This document shows, piece by piece, positions 23,401-35,400 of a stretch of 64,000 bases of DNA. The notes under the pieces were generated by a model that saw nothing but the letters and a program-made list of their open reading frames with translations, was not told the origin of the DNA and searched no databases. A program made the translations under genes and the position numbers. The stretch covers positions 22,291,867 to 22,355,866 of the forward strand of contig OU342630.1 of NCBI GenBank assembly GCA_910589415.1, in the 5' to 3' direction. Origin of the DNA: Malachius bipustulatus. Lineage: Eukaryota > Arthropoda > Insecta > Coleoptera > Melyridae. The stretch's first letter is position 1, and every line of letters begins with the position of its first letter.

Positions 23401-26400
23401 CCTCGTAGTATACAGGCTATATAAAAACTAAAACTACAAAAAAAAAGAGTATAAAATCTATCATTAAATTTTAACTAACATTGGTTTCTTTTGGGACGCA
23501 TTATCTGTTTCAAAATTCTCAAGCATCTAAATAAACCTCATACTTTCACAAATCGTAAAAAATGTTGTAGCTACCCAATGTATTACATCACCATCATCTA
23601 GTGACGAACATAGCGAGGAATAGCTTTGCTTTTACAGTCTTGAACGCCATAGCAGACATGGTGAAATCAAATATGGAGCTGAGACTGTGAATTAAAATTA
23701 CAATTAGCTTAAAAACCGCACTTACCCTTGTTGTATCTTGCTCTGTCCGGTAGTATAGAAGTGATAAGCATCTGTAGCCCTTGGGTTGATGTGCTTAACG
23801 ATCGGGAATATGTTAATGATGTCCTCCTCGTAGAATATCGGCTTGTTCCTGGAATCAAAGTTGTAGTCCCTAAGCAGGATCTGGAGGCCGGCCTTTAGGG
23901 CAAACGATCGCAACAGGGAGACCTTCTGCAGGGCGTAGTTGTGTACAACAGACTCGATGTCGCTGTAGGTGAGGTCGTAATCAAAGTAGGCTTTTGTCTC
24001 GTTCTTGAGCTGAGTCCACAGAGATTTGGCAGTGAGATTGGCCCAGTCGTTGTTATCGTTGCTGGCTAGGGAGTTGGGCCGGCCGCGACGCTTGTTCCGC
24101 TTCTTACTGTTTCTGTTCTAGAAAATGTGAAACCAAACATCTAGAAATTTTTACGATCAATTCTGATTTTTACACTATTAATTTGTCTCATCTAGACAAA
24201 TGAACTATCATATATTATTGGGAAAATAAATGTATTGTAAATATAAAATCAGATTTGTAGCTACCCAATGTATTACATCGTTATAAAGTAACGATGAACA
24301 TAGCGAGGAATAGCTTTGCTTTTACAGTCTTGAACGCCGTAACAGACATGATAAAATCTAATACGGAGCTGTGACTGTATTCAGAAAGTAAGCTATAGCA
24401 CAAGGGCAACAGGATTTTACCCTAAGTAACTAACAGCTTTAATTTAAGAGGTGGATCAAAAATAAGAGTTTGCAAAAATGAACCTCTATTTCTAAAAGCC
24501 TTCAACTGCTGAAGTGAATTTGGGGTTTAGCGGCAAGGGATTTGACTTAAATTACCAAGGTATAGTAAATAAAATAGGAAGAGTAATAATGAAACTGCAT
24601 AAACTTACCTCATCTACACCTTGTAAAGGATTGTTCAGTGGTCCCGAGTACAGAAAACAATTGAGGAAATGCGATATTGCTATTGATAGGTGTAGCATTT
24701 CAACGTTCTAGAAACATTAAAATCAATCAATGAATTTTAAAATAAAATATCGAGAAGCTCTTACTTGTAAATAAACGGTGAAGATGTGTTTGGCAGCTCG
24801 CAGTATTAACTCGGCCACAGCAATACTGTGTAAATATTCCAGCTGCTTAACCTTGCCCAGTAGACTGGCAATTTTGCCAAGGTATCGAATGTTGATTCCG
24901 CGACCGTGGAGGGCCTCTGATAAAGTGACGCCGTCCATCGGGGCAGACGAGTGGTCTAAGCAATCACGTATCTGCAAAAGGTAAATATTTGTAAAGAGTG
25001 TTCCAAAGATGGATCAGTTTTGAGTAGGCCCTGACAGTTATGTCCGGGTTAGGTTTGTATTCATCATTTAAGCCGACTTTGACATAGGTCCGCCATTTTC
25101 TCTGGGGGGCATACACAAATATGTTAATAATAAATAATTAAGTTACTTTCTGTTTGTTTACGTACATAGATGTTTTCTGTTGGCTAGAATTGTGGTTTTC
25201 ATGTAAAGTCTTTGCTAATCGCTATTTTGTCGGTAAAATGTCACGGTAAATAGTGCGTACCATTTTTTTAATCCTTGAACAATAATAAGCACATATTTCA
25301 TGACCAACTAATAGCCTAGATTGATACTATGTTACTCGAACTTTCCAGTTATAAAATGTCTCGAACAAATACGACCATTTCTTAGGTGGCACGAAAGAAT
25401 GACACCATATCTCTTTCAGAACTCATTGAACATTTCACAATACTAAAAAAATGAGGTATTTTCGATAGATTGGATCACAATTTAACAACTTACACTTTGA
25501 AAACACTCAGTGTTTATAAACGACAAGATTCAATCAAACATCAAACGAAATTGTTTGCCCCCCCCCCCCCCCAAGCAAATATGGCCGAAATGTCAATGAC
25601 GTCATTCTGGAATGATCTATTGCTATATTTATTGTCATGATTTGTTTATGGTTGTTTATTGATAAATGTCTTCCTTTTCAGGTACGATATGATTTCTACA
25701 AAGACTACATAATGTGAGTTAAAGTGTTTTATTTCCGTAAGATAAGAGAGTCAGTTTAAAGTGTTCAATGTCCAAGCAAATGTTTTACACATGTCATGGA
25801 AGCATGCCTTCTAAGATGCCACACTGGCTCCTTCATTGATTTCCTAGTGGAAACAGACGATGCAATCAAATATATCCGAAATCTGGATATCTGCTATAGA
25901 CAATATCTGCTGGATATAGTCTGATGTATTGTCTGATCATTGTTTGATGTTTGATTGTTTTGATTTGTTACTTGTACTGGATGACTATTGTAGTAAATAT
26001 TTAACCTTGCATTCCATATTTATGTGATGTAATGTCTTAGGATTAATAGGGATACTTAATAGATGTAGTTATTTCGGTAATTCATAGGGCCAAATTTCCT
26101 TTGCCACATTCTTTCAACAAAAAATTCATTTTAGAATATAACTCTTATTTCAATAAATGAGGTAGGGCTTCAATTTTTCACATCAAAATCTGTTGTTTTT
26201 GTAATAACTCCTTTCTCTCTAACTTTGGTATTTCTGAGTGTTTGCCACGACAAACAAAAGGGTTCATAATTCTAAAAGATAATAATTGTAGCATTGGCCG
26301 GAGTAACGTTGTAACTTACATTTTTACAGGAGGTGCAAAAAATGAACCTTGCAAGATTATTGAAGGGATAGTTTTCATTTGACGATTCTTAAAATATCAT

Positions 26401-29400
26401 TTAAATATGGTTAAAGGGAAATCATACAAAACTTATAGTTTTGGTGGAAGCATTCTGCCTATTTAAACCTACTGAAGTGAAAAAATCACCCCAAAAAATT
26501 ATGTAAGTTACAACGTTACTCCGGCCAAGGCTCCAGTTGGTTAAACTATCAGGGATTTTTGAATAATTATCATTATTTACTTATTATTATTATTATTATT
26601 TAAATGTCAAACAATTGACATTGATATATAAAAATTAAACTCTCCGCTATGGATTAAACAACAACAAAATCCATAAAGATTGTCACTGTGATGACTGGAC
26701 CGATTCCTTGGAATACTTCCAGTCATGTAAGCTCTAAAGAATTTACACTTGGCTCAAATTTGACCACATTACAATACAACTAAACATTGAAGGAATATCT
26801 AAAGACAAGTGCCATTTATTATATAAAATTTGTAATGATAAAAATGTAGATATACATTTCTTCATTTCATCACTTCTTCAAGAAACCACACAAATTCTAA
26901 TGAACAAATTTTATCTCAAATCTTATTCCAAGTTATACACTTGTTGAATCATTAAACAGTACAATACACGGATGTGCTACTTATGTCAAGGAAAATATTC
27001 ACAATCCTGAAATCATATACAATGTGACCCATTTGTTCTTGAAACACCCTGTATATCTTAATTTATGGTGCGATTTTAAAAGGATTTCTTAAAAATCATA
27101 GAGCTTGATAAACTATATTTTGGGTGCAAAAAGCGTCTCATTCCTTCAAAATCCAAGGCCTACTAACTAGATCATCTCAAAATTTCATATTACGATTTTT
27201 TTAGAAAAAAACTGCGCATGCAGTTTTTCACCAGGCCTCAAAACGGTACTGTACTAAATTTTATTGGAAATTTCAAAGTAATAAGGATCTTGTAGTTATT
27301 TTAGAAATTCATAATAATAGTCCGAATTTTCATAAATTTATTCGAAAAGGTCAAAAGCTATCATAAATAAAAATAAAAATAAAAAAAATATTAAAAAATT
27401 AAAGTACATATCACCTAGACATACAATTCCTATTTTGTCTATCAAAGTTATGTTATCCATGCTTCTTAACACTAGAAACGTTGTACCTACTGTATTTTTG
27501 GAATTATCCTACAAATTTATTTGTCACTTTTGACAGTTAGATAGGGACTCTAAGTTTCTTTCATGGATAGCTTTTGACCTTTTCAAATAAATTTATGAAA
27601 ATTCGGAGTATTATTATGAATTTCTAAAATAACTGCAAGATCCTTATTACTCTTGACATTTCCAATAAAATTTAGTACAGTACCGTTTTGAGGGCTGGTG
27701 AATCCCTTGGTGTGTCCAGTTTTTTTTTTTTTTTTAATCGCTAATATGAGTTTTTGAGATTTAACAAGTAAACACTGATCTAGTAGGCCTTGGATTTTGT
27801 AGGAATGAGACGCTTTTTGCTCCCAAAATATAGTTTATCAAGTTCTATGATTTAAAAGAAATCCTTTTAAAATCGCGCCATAAATTAAGATTATACAGGA
27901 TGTTCCAAGAACAAATGGGTCACACTGTATAATAATATTTATAAAGTTATATTTATAATTGTCATAAAGTTTCAGATACTTTCATTTGTAATTTATATAA
28001 ACCTCCAAAAGTTCATGACCATTGGATTTTCCTATAGTTTATGGACACCCAATTATTTATGCAGGGTGGTGTGTAGGTAACAGATAAATGAAGTGAACGC
28101 GAATAGAATATTTACAAAAAGGTAACGGTTTATTACTTATTACGATTTGTTACACAAGTTATTGTTAAATGGTTCTACTTTTAATTGGGCGACCCGTACC
28201 GATAGAGGTATGTTGTCGACTTGAATGTTGTAGTCGAGTGGAGTATTTTCGGTGACCACATTACCACTCACTCCCCTCTCCCAGTCGACCGTCTCAGTCT
28301 CAAACTAGAACAGCCCTTTGGCAGAGAAGAGCTCTATTTCCACTGTTGCCACGTAACACAGGGGATTTTAATTATCATCATAATTCTTGGGGTTACGATC
28401 TCAACGACCAAAATGGCATTGCTTTATCTAATTGGATTGAAAGAAATAATCATCATTTGAAATATGATCCGAAAGATAGAAATTTTTTTTATTCTTCTAG
28501 ATGGCGTAAAAATAATTATAACCCAGATTTATGCATAATATCTAAAGACAATGATGATACACCTTTACCTATTATTATCAAGGAGGTGTTACAACACTTT
28601 CCATACAGCCAACACAACCCGGACGTTAATTAGAACAGGAATTCATATTGAATATGCATATTAATTTATTACAAAAACCATGATGGATTGCAGAAATATT
28701 CAGGATTATAAGAAAAAAACATTTTCAACCCGCTTGGAGGGTGGTTCTTGGCCAAGGAGGTAGGCGTAGGGTGACGGGCAGTTGTCGTTAGATACAAGGC
28801 ATCCCCAAAAGCGAGTAGCACGCGTGTTTTCCTACCCGGGGCATTAGAACGGAGATTTTAAAAAAGGGGGTGGTTTTTGCCCGAACGCAACCCGAAAAAG
28901 AAATTTGCCCTATGCCATTGTGTTCAGAACCCTCGAAAATGGGGAGGGAAAGGGGTTTCGTTGCGTCGGAAAGAATTGGGGTGTTCTCCGACTCATAGAC
29001 GCCACTATAAGTTCAACTTGTAATCTTTGCAGATATACATTAATATGTAAAAAAGTATGTATTTTTTGTACCTGGATTAATAAACTATAACTATAATTAT
29101 CATAAACTATAACTATGTAGCTACTCAATGTATTACATCACCATCATCTAGTGACGAACATAGCGAGAAATAGCTTTGCTTTTACAGTCTTGAACGCCAT
29201 AACAGACACAGTGAAATCTAAAATGGAGCTGAGACTGTGAATCAGTTATTATGCAAATAGAAACAGTGAAGCATACTTACAAAAGTAGGAATCTGAACAG
29301 TGATAAGAAATTCAGCTGCATCCTTAACCAGCTGCTTTTGTTTTGAAAGAGGGGGGTCCAGATCATCACAGTGTTTGATTCCAGGTGAGTAGACATCAGG

Positions 29401-32400
29401 ATTGAAGTGAACATCGAACTCTGTATCTTTCAGAGAACCGACTGCGACAGCCGCTGTTTTCACGATATTCCTTGTACTCTCCTCCACTACATTAAAACAA
29501 ATTACATATCAAAATAAATTGAATGCACCATACAAAAACCAATAATCCATCAAGGTAATAAATAACAGTCATGACATGACTCAGTAAAAGTGCTGCTTAA
29601 TAATAATAATTGAACATGTATGCCGTAAAGATTACTTACATTCCAGCTTTCCGCTATCAGTGATACTTTCAACGAACTTCTTAGCCTCCTCATCTTCCAG
29701 CTTATCCTTCTTCAGTTCCTTATTGTCGCCCTTATGTGCAGATTCATCGTTGTCAATCTTCTCCTCACTCTCCTTATTGTCGATTTCTTTGGCACCGTTT
29801 ACTTTCGGTTCGCACTTGTGTAACTGCTGAAGGTGATAGGCGGCGTACTTGATGAACATCATATAACGATTGTCAAAGAATGCGTCCACCAACTCTTGCC
29901 TCAGGCAGCACAGTTTGTGCTTGTGTTCAATGGGAAAACCGAGGACCTTCATCTCCGGGGATAATTCCTCGTCGTCCACTAGAAAAAATTCTGCGCTCGT
30001 TAACGGGTAGATTGGTCTTAAATTAATTCCCCGCCAGCGGGTTTATTAAAATAAATATTAAACTTCAATCTAGTTCCTAATTAAAATTAAAAATTTACAG
30101 CTTTTTTTAATTTTTATTGTGTGTAACAATAATAATTGGAAGTTTAACATGCCCAACTCTTTTGTATTTATGAATATACATGTAAAACTTTGAGGAATGT
30201 TCTTCATAGGAAGACCTTCGAATACGTGTATAGCTGAACTGAAAAAAAATGTAGCTACACATTGTCTTACATCACCATTTTCTAGTGATGAACATAACAA
30301 GGAACAGCTTTGCTTTTACAGTCTTGAACGCCATAGCAGACAGTGAAATCTAATATGGAGCTGAGACTGTGAACTGAAAATAAGTTTACCTATACTCGGA
30401 ATCGGTTTAAATAGTCCCATATATTAGTTAAGAATACACATACACAAAATATTTTCATATTCTCATGACACACTGACAACATTTCGATAGAAAAAAATCC
30501 ATGTCTAAGGGCCAGTTGCACAAACATTAATAAATTAAAGATTTGTCAGATAATTATTGATTTTAAATTGCAAATTTTGAAAATATGGTGAGTATTTTGA
30601 ATGATCTTTTATTTTTTATCAGTAATTAACTCTTCTAAAAGGGAGTAGAATTTATTTCCAGCAATATCAGACCAACATTTTGATAATATAGGGCATTTTA
30701 AAATCGGTAATCATCTGGCAGATCTGTAATTAACGTTTGTGCAACCGGACCTAAATAATTCATCCCACAATTAAAAAATCCGCAAGATTATTATTCAATG
30801 GCGACTACATGTGAAAGACAAAGATTATCATGACATGAATAAATTAGTTGCAGATGTCGATGTCAGTGGCTCTAAAAATACTTTTCACTATTATTCTGAC
30901 ATCCAGATAATTTAATGTGTGGCAAATGTCAAAATATATTATTTCATCCACGCTTTGTTAGGAATTATTGTTACAATGGTAGTGGGAACGTGAATTTATA
31001 GAAATTTCTATTAAAAAACAGTTTATTTTTAAACAGGAATTCCGATTATTACTCACTTTATTAAGTTACAGTATCAATTCGTAGGGAAAATTGAAGCCAC
31101 AAGCAAAAAAATAAATAAAAATGGTTTCGAACGTCCTCAATTATTACTTTACTATAGTAAGGGCCATAGTTATAATGCAGCAGTGCTCTTATGGCGCTCA
31201 TAGTTGCCGCTTTTGTCGTACTTCTGGGAAGCAGGCGTCCACGAGCGTACGCTCTTCATTTTGAAAACGATTTAATTCGTTGCACTTCTGTAACATTTTG
31301 TACCTCCGCAGACTGCTCTATTATCATTGATCTCGTTCATAAGTGAGGATTGCACAACATGGAACAGCACAGTAGAGTTTATAACTTCATACATTAATAT
31401 TACAATATTCAGAAATTAATTAATTATTATATTCTTTTGAATCCGTCAAAGTTTATTATATTCTTCTTTTTCAAATTAATATCCATTTTATGAACAAAAT
31501 TGTTTCGATTATTTAGTAAGTCAGAACATATTCGTAGGTGTAGGTATAATACATACTTATATTGATAATAATAATTAAGTATAAGTATGACTTATTATTT
31601 ATAGTAAATGAATGTAAATGCTATGACGCGGTATTTGTCATTCCTTCTACAATTTCTTGCGAGAACACATTTCCTAAAAATCTACATTTACTTACTCCAC
31701 AGAATAATTGAACCCTATGCTGCAACAACGTTGTAAGTGCCAAAAGTAAATTTTGCGGGAAGTCGGAATAAACATTTTTTTGTGAAGCAATATAATATAT
31801 CAGCTTACAAACATTAATACATTAATGTTAATTAATGAATATAAGTAATTAATATATTAATGTTTGTAAGCTGATATATTATATTGCTTCACAAAAAAAT
31901 GTTTATTTCGACTTCCCGCAAAATTTACTTTTGGCACTTACAACGTTGTTGCAGCATAGGGTTCAATTAGGTAGATGCGGAATTTGAATTTTCAACTGAC
32001 AGATACTCTGTTGTAGTGGCAATAATAATTGACGTTGCGTTGGTAACCAAACATTGACAATTAAGTAAATAGTAAAACTGTCACGTTAATTACAGAGGTC
32101 ATAAAATAATTCACGAAGTTATATTTATTTTTGTATTATTTCTTGAATACTTGAATAACGGACAGCGATTTTGAGTCTCAATATTATTTTTCTGCACTTA
32201 AGCTAAAAACCAATACACTATTCCTTCTTTCTCGGAGACAGTGCGTATGTTGTTTTGTTTTTTTAAACAAAACGAAATATTCTTGGACCGCAACAAGAAG
32301 TTCTCAGTTCAACAGCAAATACCTTGGCTCCAAGCTAATACGAGTGTTGATGTATATTTAATTTAATATTTTGAAATATTTAATTTGAATCAGTACTTAA

Positions 32401-35400
32401 ATTGAATTAAGACTGAAAAAGCACATGTTAACAGACTCATTGGTAACATCCCCCTGAGAAGAAGAATAAAGTAAGTACTTGACCTAAGTCCCCTGATGAA
32501 AAGAAGTAAATTGCAAGTGATAGGCACTACGTGAAGATAGAAGATGATTATATGATTAAATTGCCGTATACGGCCAAAGGAGAATCTACATAACAGACAA
32601 AAATACTGAGACATCTACTCGAAGTTGTTTTTTCTAAAAGTGTTAATGAATATATAAAATGCAAAGGCAGTATACCTGCCTATCTATCAAATAATCGTCA
32701 CTTCCCAAATAGGGAAGCCTTGATAAATAAAGTCATCAATAAAGTAGCAAGAAATAAAATTTTATCAACAAGCACTATGATTTTCATTTTACCTACCTCT
32801 TTAAATAAGGAATGTGTTCAAATAATATTTTTATAATCTAAAAGCAATAGCTACAAGCATTGCAATATGTAGTCTATAGGGCCCCATACACGGACGTTCA
32901 TGTCTCAATTCATCGACGCGCAACCATCAACGCGCAAGCAAAAACGAATGTTAGTGGCCATTTCTCCGTCGCGGTTATGCGTGCACATTCAAAAACGTCA
33001 CGATCAGGTTCCTCCTGAAAACAATTCCACGAGCATGTGAGTGCGCGTCGAAGCTTGCGCGTGTGTGTTTAAATAATTTAAAATCGGAAAATAATAATAA
33101 GGGACACTACAGTGAAGTAGAAGGTAGGTGAATTTTTATAATAATTCAGGTAGTTAATTATTATTGTTTATTTACTGCGTGTGTAATGTATTTTTTCTAC
33201 TCCCAACCTTTAATATGCATATTAAATATGAATCACCAGTGCTTTAATGGGTCTCATTAAGATACAAATTTTCATTAAAGCACTGGTCAAGCTATCCAAT
33301 GGCAGAGGAGCATTTGCAATCGAATCGGTTCCTTTTCGCTCACAATCGGGTCGGCAAGCCAACCGAAGTCACAGAGTTGTCATACTCACGACAAAAATTG
33401 CCTTGTGATATAAGTTCTGTATTTCTGAAAAAAAATTCTGAATGTTTATTTAATTTAGAACATAAGTAACATTCAAAGAAAATTTATCAAGATTTTATGT
33501 TACCTTAATTAATTTGATGAGTAGGTATATCGTGTAAAAGATAGAAAGATAAAGTCCACGAAAGATATCATTCGTAGCGCTCCGTGATAGTATTCAAAGC
33601 GGCAACGCTGCGACCGTCGCGTTGCGCAGGTAAACAATATCGTAATTAATGGCTGTAATGTTATAAATAATTATTAATTAATCTCAAAATCGAAGCGTAA
33701 AATTCGGAATTCGAACTTCGCATAATAAAAATTACGCAGTAGTGAGTAGTGCCCTTTAAACTTGATACTAAAACATGTCTCAGCAGAATAATCTTAGCGA
33801 CGAAGAGAAAATTTGGTAATATGCGTAAACAAATAGCAACGTATCTTAACCTCAATGATCCGCAATTGTACACGGGTCGTTGTTAAAATATATAATTTTT
33901 TAATCTTTTCTATGAAATAAAAAAGGGTCGTAGAAAAAATAGTGTATGGAACTCACAAATAATGGCTATTAATACGCTCTTATGATGGTTAAGACACTCG
34001 CCTACGGCTCGTACTTAACCATCATACTCGCGTATTAATAGCCTTCATTATAAGCTCGTTGCATAATATACTATTATACAGTGAGCACTCAATCTTTCAT
34101 GTGGTGTTATTGCACGCCTCATGTTGGTATCCTGACGCTCTATTAATGGTGATATCAGTTTAAGAAGTTCCACATAAGTATCTTCATCCATTCTTAGATA
34201 GTTACGCCAATCGTCAGGCTCTACTCTTAATTCTTCCAGCAGTTTCACATGCGACAATTGTTCTCTCTTTAAAAGCCAATCCTTACTCCATTTAGAGCGA
34301 TATTTCTTTTTTTTTTTATTTTTCTTTCCCCATTTTTAACAATAATAGCACACGCCACTGTCACCATACACATTTCTTCAGACATTTTTGCACGACCGTC
34401 TATGTCCGCTGCTCATACAAAACTGCAGCTATGAAATACAACTTCACTTGTCGTCTGTGGTCAAATTATGCTAACGTTGATGCGCCACGTACATGAATGT
34501 ACGATGATGCATTAAATCAAGAACGTGCGTGTATGGGGCCCTTATACTATACGTTATTATACAAACATCAAAAATTATTACTTTTTGACATTTCAACAGA
34601 ACCTCAATTATTTTTGTCTAGAAATCCTGAGAATAGAAATGTCAATTATCTTTCGATTTTAATATTTTTATATGAACCTGTGGCACTGCTTGCATTGAAC
34701 TGACAACGCTGTCAGTTTTTTGCCCATTTAAAATGCACTGCCCTATGCTACCCACACTGCATATTATCTATGGCCATTACTATAGTGAAGCTGAAAACGA
34801 AGCTCTGCTAACATCAGTAACTGCTATCCAACAGAGAACTGTAGCATTTTTATTTTTTTATAAATAATGCTACTTGTAATTCAAATGATTTCAGATAAAT
34901 AAGCAATCTTAATTTCATAGACATTTCCACAAACAGGCATTAGGCATCGAGTTAGTCATTTTACTACTTTTTTTTGTATACAATTCTATAGACGCTACAT
35001 CGGCTCATTAGATATCAAATATCCTTATCAACACGGGTGGTAGGAGAGAAGGTGACCCGGCTTGACTGCGGCAGAGCGATGTAGGTTTAGCATCAATACC
35101 TACCTACCGAATAATTTATAATTATTACTTTTAATTATCTGAGGTAATTTACATGGACTTGTGTGAATTCCGATTATTGAACAGATAATAGGTAGTTGAG
35201 ATCTATTTTACTGTTTGTTTGCCACCATTTAAGGATAAATAGGAAACCCTCTGTCAATAGAGGTAAGCGATGTCTCTCTTCTAAAAGTAAAATTTAATTT
35301 ATCTCGCTGAAGTTTTTCAAGTGGGTCAATTTTTCTTATGTTTACGATTTTGTACTATTTCAGGGTTTTTGTCCATTTCGTTTTGTTCTTCTTGTTCTTT

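Larger units (their letters stand above)
32878..34542 (-). mobile_element. PIF/Harbinger deletion derivative
   Basis: Ends AGGGCCCCATACACG and CGTGTATGGGGCCCT are exact mirrors, flanked by TAT on both sides (3-bp duplication). Inside, on the minus strand, is the N-terminal part of a HARBI1-like nuclease. The 1.67-kb length is too short for a full nuclease plus Myb-like gene, and the middle is noncoding. Confidence 0.82.
31142..34793. mobile_element. possible outer element bounded by CTATAGTAAGGGCCATAG-like inverted ends
   Basis: TACTATAGTAAGGGCCATAG at 31149 with ATAATGCAGCAGTG after it is mirrored, with a few differences, by CACTGCATATTATCTATGGC and ATTACTATAGTGAAGC at 34755-34790. If real, the enclosed 3.6 kb (hairpin, LINE-like scraps, Harbinger derivative) was inserted later. 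Boundaries are inferred from about 40-bp imperfect mirror repeats only. Confidence 0.4.

Noticed and set aside
25558..25572. Runs of C here and of G at about 53505-53521
   Set aside because: Simple homopolymers; possible sequencing-length errors, no further structure.
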